Part shown: one piece after another, positions 8,865 to 16,570 of the stretch
Layout: each line of letters starts with the position of its first letter
Position numbering within the stretch: position 1 is the first letter of the stretch
Assembly: GCA_036015235.1 (NCBI GenBank)
Contig: CP107926.1
Span: forward strand, 3,600,001-3,664,000
From: Streptomyces sp. NBC_00433
GTDB taxonomy: Bacteria; Actinomycetota; Actinomycetes; Streptomycetales; Streptomycetaceae
Direction: 5' to 3'
DNA length: 64,000 nucleotides
Notes under the pieces: generated by a model
The model's input: the letters and a program-made list of their open reading frames with translations, nothing else
The model's database searches: none
What the model was told of the DNA's origin: nothing
Made by a program: the position numbers and the translations under genes

Positions 8865-8980
8865 GCTCGCTCTCGCTGGGGTAGGGCTGGGCGCGGGTCC
8901 GCGGTGTGCGGTCCGCGGTACGGGTCCGTGCCGTTGACCAGGCACAGGCCCGGATGTTAGACAGCTCGAAACACGATACG

Positions 8981-9005
8981 CAATGGCCGTTGCATGGAGT
9001 GCAAC
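8981..9005. promoter_or_regulatory. Probable IclR operator between divergent operons
   Basis: Two interlocked inverted repeats lie in the 165-bp divergent promoter region: GCAA-TGGCCG-TTGC at 8981-8994 and the perfect TTGCA-TGGAG-TGCAA at 8991-9005. Palindromes of this size are typical IclR-family operators. The position could serve both the kinase-iclR-ridA operon and the D-amino-acid genes. The repeat is seen directly; the regulator assignment is inferred. Confidence 0.6.
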
Positions 9006-9029
9006 GCGCCGCGGGGTACGGAGGGGTGC

Positions 9030-10304
9030 ATGGACGTCGTCGCCGAACGGGTCGCCGCGCTGCGCGAGGAACGGATCGACCACCGTTTCAAGGGCCTGCC
9101 GCCGGACGCGGAAGGGCTCACCGTCGGCGAGCTGGCCGGCCAGCGGCGCACCCTCACCGGCGGCGGCTTCAGCACCCCGCTGCTCGTCCTGTCCGCCGAG
9201 GCGCTCGACCACAACCTCGCCGTCCTGGAGGGCTGGACCACCGAGCACGGCCTCGCCTTCGCCCCGCACGGCAAGACGTCGATGGCCCCGCAGCTCTTCG
9301 CCCGCCAACTGGAGCGCGGCGCCTGGGGCATCACCGTCGCCGTACCCCACCAGCTGCGCGTCTGCCGCGCCTTCGGCATCCCCCGGGTCTTCCTCGCCAA
9401 CGAACTCGTCGACCCGGCGGCGCTGCGCCGGCTCGGCGCGGAGCTGGACGCCGACCCGGGCTTCGGCTTCGTCTGCTACGTGGACTCCGTGCGCGGCGTC
9501 CAGCTCATGGACGAGGCGCTGCGCGCCGCGGGGACCCGGCGGCGGGTCGACGTGGTGATCGAACTCGGCGCCGGTCCCGGCGCGCGGACCGGGGCACGTA
9601 CGGAAGCGGACTGCGCCGCCGTCGCCGCCGCGGTCGGGGCGGCCGACCGGCTGCGGCTCGTCGGCGTGGCCGGCTACGAGGGCGAGGTGCCCGACGCCGA
9701 CCCCGAGCGGGTGAAGGCCTGGCTGCGGCGGCTCGTCGCGCTCGCCGCGGAGCTGGACCGGGGCGGGGCCTTCGCGGACGCGGAGCAGATCGTGGTCAGC
9801 GCGGGGGGTTCCGCGTGGTTCGACGCGGTCGCGGAGGTCTTCGGCGAGATCGGCGCGATGTCGTCGCCCGTGCTGCCGCTGCTGCGGTCCGGGGCCTACG
9901 TCACCCACGACGACGCGCACTACGCCCGGGTGACCCCCTTCACCCGGGTGCCGGGCCACCTGGAGCCGGCCTTCCGGCTCTGGGCGCAGGTCCTCTCCCG
10001 GCCCGCGCCGGGGCAGGCCTTCCTCAACGCGGGCAAGCGCGACGCGCCCTACGACCTCGGGCTCCCCACGCCCGTGGCCGTCCGCTCCCCCGGCGGGCTG
10101 CGCCCCGCGCCCGCCGAGCTGCGCGTCAGCGGCATCTCCGACCAGCACCTGTGGCTCTCCGTCCCCCCGGACGACCCGCTGGAGGTCGGCGACCTCGTCA
10201 GCCTGGGGCTCTCGCACCCCTGCACGACCTTCGACAAATGGCCCCTCATCCCCGTCGCCACCTCCGACGGCACCGTCACCGACTACGTCCGCACGTTCTT
10301 CTGA
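9030..10304 (+). CDS. D-threonine aldolase / D-serine dehydratase-like PLP enzyme
   Basis: This 424-residue protein has the alanine-racemase-like barrel of the D-TA/DSD family. LAFAPHGKTSMAP carries the PLP lysine. The C-terminal GLSHPCTTFDKW holds the His-x-Cys pair that binds zinc in eukaryotic-type D-serine dehydratases. The likely product is a 2-keto acid plus ammonia, or glycine plus an aldehyde, from a D-amino acid. ATG at 9030 has GGAGGGG at good spacing, so the earlier ATG at 8994 is rejected. It is followed 43 bp later by the deacylase gene that would supply its substrate. Confidence 0.82.
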   Translation: MDVVAERVAALREERIDHRFKGLPPDAEGLTVGELAGQRRTLTGGGFSTPLLVLSAEALDHNLAVLEGWTTEHGLAFAPHGKTSMAPQLFARQLERGAWGITVAVPHQLRVCRAFGIPRVFLANELVDPAALRRLGAELDADPGFGFVCYVDSVRGVQLMDEALRAAGTRRRVDVVIELGAGPGARTGARTEADCAAVAAAVGAADRLRLVGVAGYEGEVPDADPERVKAWLRRLVALAAELDRGGAFADAEQIVVSAGGSAWFDAVAEVFGEIGAMSSPVLPLLRSGAYVTHDDAHYARVTPFTRVPGHLEPAFRLWAQVLSRPAPGQAFLNAGKRDAPYDLGLPTPVAVRSPGGLRPAPAELRVSGISDQHLWLSVPPDDPLEVGDLVSLGLSHPCTTFDKWPLIPVATSDGTVTDYVRTFF

Positions 10305-10347
10305 GGGCTGGTCCAAGGGCTGGTCAGAGGGCACGTAAGGTCGCGGC

Positions 10348-11922
10348 ATGGGTTCTGGGCTGGTGGTGCGGGGCGCCCGCGTCGTGGACGGCAGCGGGGC
10401 GCCCGGCTTCACCGGGGACGTCGCCGTCGAGGGCGGGCGGATCGTCGAGGTGGGCCGCGGGAGCGGCAGCCGCGGGGGCAGGGTCGTCGACGGGCGCGGC
10501 CTGGTGCTCGCGCCCGGGTTCATCGACATGCACGCGCACAGCGACCTGGCCCTGCTCACCGACCCGGCCCACGAGGCGAAGGCCGCGCAGGGCGTCACCC
10601 TGGAGGTCCTCGGCCAGGACGGCCTGTCCTACGCGCCCGCCGACGACCGCACCCTCGACACGCTGCGCACCCTCATCGCCGGATGGAACGGCGACGGTTC
10701 GGGCGTGACGTTCGACTGGCGCACCGTCGGGGAGTACCTGGACCGGCTGGACGCGGGCGTCGCCGTCAACGCGGCCTACCTCGTACCGCAGGGCACCGTC
10801 CGGATGATGGCGGTGGGCTGGGAGGACCGGCCTGCCGCGGCGGACGAGCTGCGGGAGATGAAGCGGCTGGTCGCGGAGGGCATGGCGCAGGGCGCGGTGG
10901 GCATGTCGTCCGGGCTGACGTACACCCCGGGGATGTACGCGCCCGACGCCGAGCTGACCGAGTTGTGCCGGGTCGTCGCCGGCTTCGGCGGCTACTACTG
11001 CCCGCACCACCGCTCCTACGGCGCCGGCGCCCTGCGCGCCTACGAGGAGATGATCGCGGTCGCGAGGACCGCGGGCTGCCCGCTGCACCTGGCGCACGCC
11101 ACGATGAATTTCGACGTCAACGCCGGCCGCGCCCCCGACCTGCTCGGCGTGCTGGACAAGGCGCTGGCGGACGGCGCCGACATCACGCTGGACAGCTACC
11201 CCTATACGGCGGGCTGCACGACGCTGGCCGCGCTGCTGCCCAGCTGGGCGGCGGTCGGCGGCCCCGAGGCGACGCTGGCCAGGCTGCGCGACGAGCCCAC
11301 GGCGGAACGCGTCAGGCACGCCCTGGAGGTCGAGGGGTCCGACGGCAGCCACGGGGTGCCGATGGACTGGTCCACGATCGAGGTGTCGGGAACCGCGGAC
11401 CCGGCGCTGGCCGACCGCGTCGGCACCCGCCTCGGCGGCTGGCCCGCGGCCCGCGCGCTGCTGCTTGCCGACCGGCTCGGGACGACGATCCTGCAGCACG
11501 TCGGCGACGAGCGGAACGTCCGTACGGTGATGCGCCACCGCACCCACACGGCCGGCTCGGACGGCATCCTGCACGGCGCCAAGCCGCACCCGCGGGCGTA
11601 CGGCACCTTCCCGCACTACCTGGGCCACTACGCGCGCGAGCTGGGTGTCCTCACCCTGGAGGAGTGCGTCGCCCACCTGACCGGCCGCCCCGCCGCCCGC
11701 CTCCGCCTCCCCGACCGCGGCCTGATCCGCGAGGGCTACCGCGCCGACCTGGTCCTCTTCGACCCGGAGACGGTCGGGTCGGGGGCGACCTACGAGCGGC
11801 CGCGCCGGCTGCCGACCGGCATCCCGCACGTGCTGATCGACGGCCGCTTCGTCATCGAGGACGGCCGCCGGACGGACGTGCTGGCGGGACGCTCGGTACG
11901 GAGCGCCGCTTGGCGGCCATGA
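10348..11922 (+). CDS. N-acyl-D-amino-acid deacylase (D-aminoacylase)
   Basis: This is a 524-residue amidohydrolase-superfamily enzyme. The N-terminal GFIDMHAHSD is the metal-binding HxH motif; later motifs include GMSSGLTYTPGMYAP and HLTGRPAARLRLPDRG. The family removes the acyl group from N-acyl-D-amino acids. Together with the preceding PLP enzyme and RidA it forms a plausible route from N-acyl-D-amino acid to keto acid and ammonia. Its 3' end overlaps a small convergent ORF by 71 bp. Confidence 0.87.
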   Translation: MGSGLVVRGARVVDGSGAPGFTGDVAVEGGRIVEVGRGSGSRGGRVVDGRGLVLAPGFIDMHAHSDLALLTDPAHEAKAAQGVTLEVLGQDGLSYAPADDRTLDTLRTLIAGWNGDGSGVTFDWRTVGEYLDRLDAGVAVNAAYLVPQGTVRMMAVGWEDRPAAADELREMKRLVAEGMAQGAVGMSSGLTYTPGMYAPDAELTELCRVVAGFGGYYCPHHRSYGAGALRAYEEMIAVARTAGCPLHLAHATMNFDVNAGRAPDLLGVLDKALADGADITLDSYPYTAGCTTLAALLPSWAAVGGPEATLARLRDEPTAERVRHALEVEGSDGSHGVPMDWSTIEVSGTADPALADRVGTRLGGWPAARALLLADRLGTTILQHVGDERNVRTVMRHRTHTAGSDGILHGAKPHPRAYGTFPHYLGHYARELGVLTLEECVAHLTGRPAARLRLPDRGLIREGYRADLVLFDPETVGSGATYERPRRLPTGIPHVLIDGRFVIEDGRRTDVLAGRSVRSAAWRP

Positions 11923-12106
11923 CGTCACTGAGGTGGGAGAGGATCTCCCCGCAGGACACCGTCATGCCCGGCGCGCCCAATTCCCGCGCCTGGTCGCGGC
12001 GGTCCGGCGTGACCTCGAAGGCCGACGCGGCGGGCGACAGGTCGCGCGGCCGGAAGAGCGTCCACTCCGCGGCGCCGGGGTCGGCCAGGATGACCGGGCC
12101 AAGCAT
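11852..12106 (-). CDS. Small hypothetical protein, convergent overlap with deacylase
   Basis: An 84-residue ORF begins at ATG 12106 with GGAGGG 8 bases upstream. The sequence (MLGPVILADPGAAEWTLFRP to about ILSHLSDVMAAKRR) reads more like a real protein than a GC shadow until the Pro/Arg-rich tail. It fills most of the 284-bp gap between the deacylase and alaA genes and overlaps the deacylase 3' end by 71 bp. I do not recognise a family. The tail could be noncoding run-on. Confidence 0.42.
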   Translation of the reverse strand: MLGPVILADPGAAEWTLFRPRDLSPAASAFEVTPDRRDQARELGAPGMTVSCGEILSHLSDVMAAKRRSVPSVPPARPSGGRPR

Positions 12107-12206
12107 CGACAGCACCCTCCGGGTCTTCCAGCGCGCCGCCGCAGCCGTCCCCCAGGTGGCGAAAAACACCGCGCGGCGGACGTAACGTGCCCGTAAGGTG
12201 ACCGGC

Positions 12207-13418
12207 ATGCAGGTGATCCAGTCCACGAAGCTCGCAAATGTCTGTTACGAGATCCGGGGTCCGGTTCTTGAGGAGGCGATGCGGCTGGAGGCGGCCGGGC
12301 ACCGCATCCTCAAGCTGAACACCGGGAATCCCGCCGGGTTCGGGTTCGAGTGCCCGCCCGAGATCCTCGAGGACATGCTGCGCACCCTGAAGGACGCGCA
12401 CGGCTACGGCGACGCCAAGGGTCTGCTGTCGGCGCGGCGGGCGGTGATGCAGCACTACCAGACCAAGGGCATCCCGCTGGACGTCGAGGACATCTACCTC
12501 GGCAACGGCGTGTCCGAGCTGATCCAGATGTCGATGCAGGCGCTGCTCGACGACGGCGACGAGGTGCTGGTGCCCGCGCCCGACTATCCGCTGTGGACCG
12601 CGTCGGTCGCGCTGGCCGGCGGCACGGCGGTGCACTACCGCTGCGACGAGCAGGCCGACTGGATGCCGGACCTCGCCGACATAGAGCGCAAGGTGACCGA
12701 CCGCACCAAGGCGATCGTCATCATCAACCCGAACAACCCGACCGGCGCGGTCTACGACGACGAGCTGCTGCGCGGGCTCACCGACATCGCACGCCGGCAC
12801 CGGCTGGTGGTCTGCTCCGACGAGATCTACGACAAGATCCTCTACGACGACGCCACCCACACCCCGACCTCGGCGATCGCGCCCGACCTGCTCACCCTCA
12901 CCTTCAACGGCCTGTCCAAGGCCTACCGGGTGGCGGGCTACCGCAGCGGGTGGATGGCGGTCTGCGGCCCCAAGACCCACGCGGCCAGCTACATCGAGGG
13001 CCTGACGATCCTGGCCAACATGCGGCTGTGCGCCAACATGCCGGCCCAGCACGCGATCGCCACCGCGCTCGGCGGCCACCAGTCGATCAACTCGCTGGTC
13101 CTCCCCGGTGGCCGCCTCGCCGCCCAGCGGGACGCCACATACGCGGCTCTGACCTCGATCCCCGGCGTGACCTGTGTGAAGCCCAAGGGCGCGCTGTACG
13201 CCTTCCCGCGGCTCGACCCGCAGGTCTACAAGATCAAGGACGACCGCCAGATGGTCCTCGACCTGCTCAGGGCCGAGAAGATCATGATCGTCCACGGCAC
13301 GGGCTTCAACTGGATCGAGCCCGACCACTTCCGCATCGTCACGCTGCCGCGCGCGGAGGACCTGACCGAGGCCATCGGCCGTATCGGCCGGTTCCTGGAC
13401 GGCTACTCCCAGCCGTAG
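12207..13418 (+). CDS. alaA: Pyridoxal-phosphate aminotransferase, AlaA type
   Basis: This 403-residue class I/II aminotransferase begins QVIQSTKLANVCYEIRGPVL, close to E. coli AlaA (glutamate-pyruvate transaminase). The PLP lysine is in TFNGLSKAYRVAGYRSGW, and INPNNPTGAVY and SDEIYDKILYDD are the fold-I cofactor motifs. The likely role is alanine synthesis from pyruvate and glutamate. ATG at 12207 matches the family N-terminus; GTG at 12198 is possible. It is convergent with pckG across a type-A repeat. Confidence 0.88.
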   Translation: MQVIQSTKLANVCYEIRGPVLEEAMRLEAAGHRILKLNTGNPAGFGFECPPEILEDMLRTLKDAHGYGDAKGLLSARRAVMQHYQTKGIPLDVEDIYLGNGVSELIQMSMQALLDDGDEVLVPAPDYPLWTASVALAGGTAVHYRCDEQADWMPDLADIERKVTDRTKAIVIINPNNPTGAVYDDELLRGLTDIARRHRLVVCSDEIYDKILYDDATHTPTSAIAPDLLTLTFNGLSKAYRVAGYRSGWMAVCGPKTHAASYIEGLTILANMRLCANMPAQHAIATALGGHQSINSLVLPGGRLAAQRDATYAALTSIPGVTCVKPKGALYAFPRLDPQVYKIKDDRQMVLDLLRAEKIMIVHGTGFNWIEPDHFRIVTLPRAEDLTEAIGRIGRFLDGYSQP

Positions 13419-13449
13419 CGGGTTTGCCCTCTGCGGAGGGCGGTGCCTC

Positions 13450-13567
13450 AGGGGCGCGGGGAACTGCGCGCTCAGCCCTCCACCGGCCGGTGGCGACGTG
13501 CAGCCCGTCGACGGCCGGTCGCGCCCACGCGGCGCCGGCCGCAGATCAGACGCAGCCCCGCGCCCCT
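13450..13567. repeat. Type-A inverted-end repeat
   Basis: This 118-bp copy starts AGGGGCGCGGGGAACTGCGC and ends CCCGCGCCCCT, with CACCGGCCGGTGG inside. It lies between the convergent 3' ends of alaA and pckG. Its right half matches the right half of the 154-bp copies in the 493-1385 array. Confidence 0.85.
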
Positions 13568-13580
13568 GTAAGGCGCCGCC

Positions 13581-15461
13581 TTACGCGGGGGCCGGGCCCA
13601 GGCGGGCGACGAGGGACTCGTACTCGGCCCACAGCTCCGGCGGCAGGTGCTCGCCGAAGGTTTCGAGGTGGGCAGGGATCAGGGCCGCCTCCTCGCGCCA
13701 GGCCGCCGGGTCGACGGTCAGGAGCAGGTCGAGGGCCGCCGGGGACAGGTCGAGGCCGTCCGTGTCGAGCGCGCCCGGGGCCGGCAGCGTACCGATGGGG
13801 GTGCCCACCCCCTCGGCCGTGCCGTTGAGACGGTCGACGATCCACTTCAGGACGCGGCTGTTCTCGCCGAAGCCGGGCCACACGAAGTGGCCGTCCGCGT
13901 CCTTGCGGAACCAGTTCACGTAGTAGATCTTCGGCAGCTTCGCCGGGTCGTGGGCCTTGCCCACCTCCAGCCAGTGCGCGAAGTAGTCGCCCATGTTGTA
14001 GCCGCAGAAGGGCAGCATCGCGAACGGGTCGTGGCGCAGCTCGCCGACCTTGCCCTCGGCGGCGGCCGTCTTCTCGCTGGCGATGTTCGCGCCGAGGAAG
14101 ACGCCGTGCTGCCAGTCGAAGGACTCGGTGACCAGCGGTACGGCGGAGGCGCGGCGGCCGCCGAAGAGGATCGCGGAGATCGGCACGCCGCGCGGGTCCT
14201 CCCATTCGGGGGCGATGATCGGGCACTGGTCGGCCGGGACGGTGAAGCGGGCGTTGGGGTGGGCGGCGGGGGTGCCGGACGCGGGGGTCCAGTCGTTGCC
14301 CTTCCAGTCGGTGAGGTGGGCCGGGGGCTCCTCGGTCATGCCCTCCCACCACACGTCGCCTTCGTCGGTGAGGGCGACGTTGGTGAAGATGGAGTTGGCG
14401 TACATCGTCTTCATGGCGTTGGCGTTGGTGTCCTCGCCGGTGCCGGGGGCGACGCCGAAGAAGCCGGCCTCGGGGTTGATGGCGTAGAGCCGGCCGTCCT
14501 CGCCGAAGCGCATCCAGGCGATGTCGTCGCCGATGGTCTCGACGGTCCAGCCGGAGACGGTGGGCTCCAGCATCGCCAGGTTGGTCTTGCCGCACGCGGA
14601 GGGGAAGGCGGCGGCGACGTATTTGGGCTCGCCCGCCCGTCGCCCGCCACCGCCCTCGAACGAGGACCTGTGGTCCGCACCCCTGGTTTGCGGCGGGGTG
14701 AGCTTGAGGATCAGCATGTGCTCGGCGAGCCAGCCCTCGTCGCGGGCCATGACGGAGGCGATCCGCAGGGCGTAGCACTTCTTGCCGAGCAGGGCGTTGC
14801 CGCCGTAGCCGGAGCCGTAGGACCAGATTTCCCGGTCCTCGGGGAAGTGCGAGATGTACTTGGTGTCGCTGCACGGCCAGGGCACGTCGGCCTGGCCCTC
14901 GGCGAGCGGGGCGCCGACCGAGTGGACGGCCTTGACGAAGGCGCCGTCGGTGCCCAGCTCGTCCAGGACGGCGCGGCCCATCCGGGTCATCGTGCGCATG
15001 GAGACGGCGACGTAGGCGGAGTCGGTGATCTCCACGCCCATCGCGGACAGCGGCGAGCCGAGCGGCCCCATGCAGAACGGGACGACGTACATCGTCCGGC
15101 CGCGCATCGCGCCGCGGAAGATCCCCCCGTCCTCCCCGGTGAAGACCTCGCGCATCTCGGCGGGGTCCTTCCAGTGGTTGGTGGGGCCGGCGTCGGCCTC
15201 GTTCGCCGAGCAGATGAACGTACGGTCCTCGACGCGCGCCACGTCGGAGGGGTCGGAGGCCGCATGGTACGAGTTCGGCCGCAGGGTCGGGTCGAGCCTG
15301 GTGAAGGTGCCCTTGGCGACGAGTTCCGCCGCGAGCAGGTCGTACTCCGCCTGCGAGCCGTCGCACCAGACGATCTCGTCCGGCTGGCTGAGTCCGGCGA
15401 TCTCGCCGACCCATCGGATCAGTTCCTGGTGTTCGGTGGGAGCCGTTTTGCCGAGCGCCAC
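13581..15461 (-). CDS. pckG: GTP-dependent phosphoenolpyruvate carboxykinase
   Basis: This 626-residue enzyme converts oxaloacetate and GTP to PEP, GDP and CO2 at the gluconeogenic/anaplerotic node. Family motifs are clear: [10 protein letters not shown], the P-loop [15 protein letters not shown] with its reactive Cys, and [31 protein letters not shown] in overlapping stretches. Relative to my recollection of GTP-PEPCKs there is an extra stretch of about 20 residues rich in Gly/Arg (coded near 14640-14705) just before the P-loop strand. GTG at 15461 is best placed behind GGGATGGA; GTG at 15467 is possible. Confidence 0.9.
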   Translation of the reverse strand: MALGKTAPTEHQELIRWVGEIAGLSQPDEIVWCDGSQAEYDLLAAELVAKGTFTRLDPTLRPNSYHAASDPSDVARVEDRTFICSANEADAGPTNHWKDPAEMREVFTGEDGGIFRGAMRGRTMYVVPFCMGPLGSPLSAMGVEITDSAYVAVSMRTMTRMGRAVLDELGTDGAFVKAVHSVGAPLAEGQADVPWPCSDTKYISHFPEDREIWSYGSGYGGNALLGKKCYALRIASVMARDEGWLAEHMLILKLTPPQTRGADHRSSFEGGGGRRAGEPKYVAAAFPSACGKTNLAMLEPTVSGWTVETIGDDIAWMRFGEDGRLYAINPEAGFFGVAPGTGEDTNANAMKTMYANSIFTNVALTDEGDVWWEGMTEEPPAHLTDWKGNDWTPASGTPAAHPNARFTVPADQCPIIAPEWEDPRGVPISAILFGGRRASAVPLVTESFDWQHGVFLGANIASEKTAAAEGKVGELRHDPFAMLPFCGYNMGDYFAHWLEVGKAHDPAKLPKIYYVNWFRKDADGHFVWPGFGENSRVLKWIVDRLNGTAEGVGTPIGTLPAPGALDTDGLDLSPAALDLLLTVDPAAWREEAALIPAHLETFGEHLPPELWAEYESLVARLGPAPA

Positions 15462-15575
15462 GATCACTCCATCCCGCCGGGTCCGCACAGACCGGCGTGA
15501 GAGTTGAGGGTTGGTTCGGCCCCTTGGGGGCTGCAGCCCGGACGCGTTCGTGGAGTGCTCATCCGGTGCCGACCG

Positions 15576-15589
15576 CACTCATATGAGTG
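15576..15589. promoter_or_regulatory. 14-bp palindrome in the pckG-trhA promoter region
   Basis: CACTCATATGAGTG is a perfect palindrome about 115 bp upstream of the pckG start and 120 bp upstream of the trhA start. It is A/T-rich at its centre, unlike its surroundings, and could be an operator for either gene. No regulator gene is adjacent. Confidence 0.4.
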
Positions 15590-15680
15590 TGGGGCCGTTC
15601 GGGCGAGTCTGTCCAGGGGAGCGGAAGTGAGCCCCGCCACGACCGGCTCGACCGCGGCGCGGCTGAGCTGAGACCGGGCA

Positions 15681-15698
15681 ACCTACGGTGGCGTAGGT
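15681..15698 (+). promoter_or_regulatory. Inverted repeat just upstream of trhA
   Basis: ACCTACGGTGGCGTAGGT holds the inverted repeat CCTACG-GTGG-CGTAGG and ends 12 bp before the trhA ATG, where it would overlap the promoter or early leader. Its form suggests a TetR-type operator. From memory, similar sites occur at membrane-lipid genes in Streptomyces, but I cannot verify this here. Confidence 0.45.
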
Positions 15699-15710
15699 AG
15701 GATTGACGCC

Positions 15711-16409
15711 ATGAGCGCCGTCGATCACACTGCAGAAGTGCCCCCCGACATCGATGGTTTCGACCCGGCCACACCGATAAAGCCCAAGCTCAGAGGGTGG
15801 TTGCACGCGGGCATGTTTCCCGCGGTCCTCATCTCAGGGGTGGCGCTCACCGCCTTCGCGCAGAGCACCAGGGGCCGCATCGCGTGTGCGGTCTTCGCGG
15901 TGTCGGCCTGCGCGCTGTTCGGCGTGAGCGCGCTCTACCACCGCGGCGACTGGGGTCCGCGCAGCGCCGGAATTTTGCGCCGGCTTGACCATGCGAACAT
16001 CTTTCTGATCATCGCGGGCACCTACACACCGCTGGCGATACTGCTGCTGCCCGGCGGTACGTCCCACATGCTGCTGTGGCTGGTGTGGGCCGGGGCGCTG
16101 GCCGGTATCGCCTTCCGGGTCTTCTGGGTCGGCGCACCCCGGTGGCTGTACACGCCCTGCTACATCGCGCTGGGCTGGGTCGCGGTCTTCTTCCTGCCGG
16201 ACTTCCTGCGCACCGGCGGCGTCGCCGTCCTGGTCTGCGTGATCGTCGGCGGGCTGCTCTACAGCACCGGCGCGGCCGTCTACGGCTTCAAGCGCCCCAA
16301 CCCGTCGCCGCGCTGGTTCGGCTTCCACGAGGTCTTCCACTCGCTCACGCTGGTCGCCTTCATCGTCCACTACGTCGGCATCTCACTGGTGGCCTACCAG
16401 CACGCGTGA
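15711..16409 (+). CDS. trhA: TrhA / hemolysin III family membrane protein (PAQR fold)
   Basis: This 232-residue protein has about seven membrane helices. Family signatures are SALYHRGDW, RRLDHANIFLIIAGTYTP and the C-terminal FGFHEVFHSLTLVAFIVHY, whose conserved His and Asp residues form the metal site of the PAQR/adiponectin-receptor superfamily. Bacterial members are linked to membrane-lipid homeostasis rather than haemolysis. It is a single-gene unit with its own inverted-repeat operator candidate and a strong downstream terminator. Confidence 0.87.
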   Translation: MSAVDHTAEVPPDIDGFDPATPIKPKLRGWLHAGMFPAVLISGVALTAFAQSTRGRIACAVFAVSACALFGVSALYHRGDWGPRSAGILRRLDHANIFLIIAGTYTPLAILLLPGGTSHMLLWLVWAGALAGIAFRVFWVGAPRWLYTPCYIALGWVAVFFLPDFLRTGGVAVLVCVIVGGLLYSTGAAVYGFKRPNPSPRWFGFHEVFHSLTLVAFIVHYVGISLVAYQHA

Positions 16410-16433
16410 GACCCCGGCTCCTCCGACGGCACC

Positions 16434-16464
16434 AAGGCCCGCACCCTCTCGGGGGTGCGGGCCT
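16434..16464 (+). terminator. Rho-independent-type hairpin after trhA
   Basis: The arms AAGGCCCGCACCC and GGGTGCGGGCCTT flank a short loop, 25 bp after the trhA stop. There is no strong U tract, as is usual in Streptomyces. Confidence 0.75.
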
Positions 16465-16519
16465 TCGTCATGCCTTCCCCATGCCGGCGACATGGTTGGC
16501 AGGCGCGAGAACGCGAGCT

Positions 16520-16535
16520 ACTCTCTTTTGAGAGT
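16520..16535. promoter_or_regulatory. Candidate TetR operator upstream of the MFS gene
   Basis: ACTCTC-TTTT-GAGAGT is a perfect inverted repeat 36 bp before the MFS start. A further GAGAG at 16530-16534 can pair with CTCTC near 16551-16555 across the TATCAATTGAC stretch. It is the natural target for the TetR protein encoded downstream of the transporter. Confidence 0.6.
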
Positions 16536-16570
16536 CACTATCAATTGACGCTCTCTCGCAGGAGACTTCG

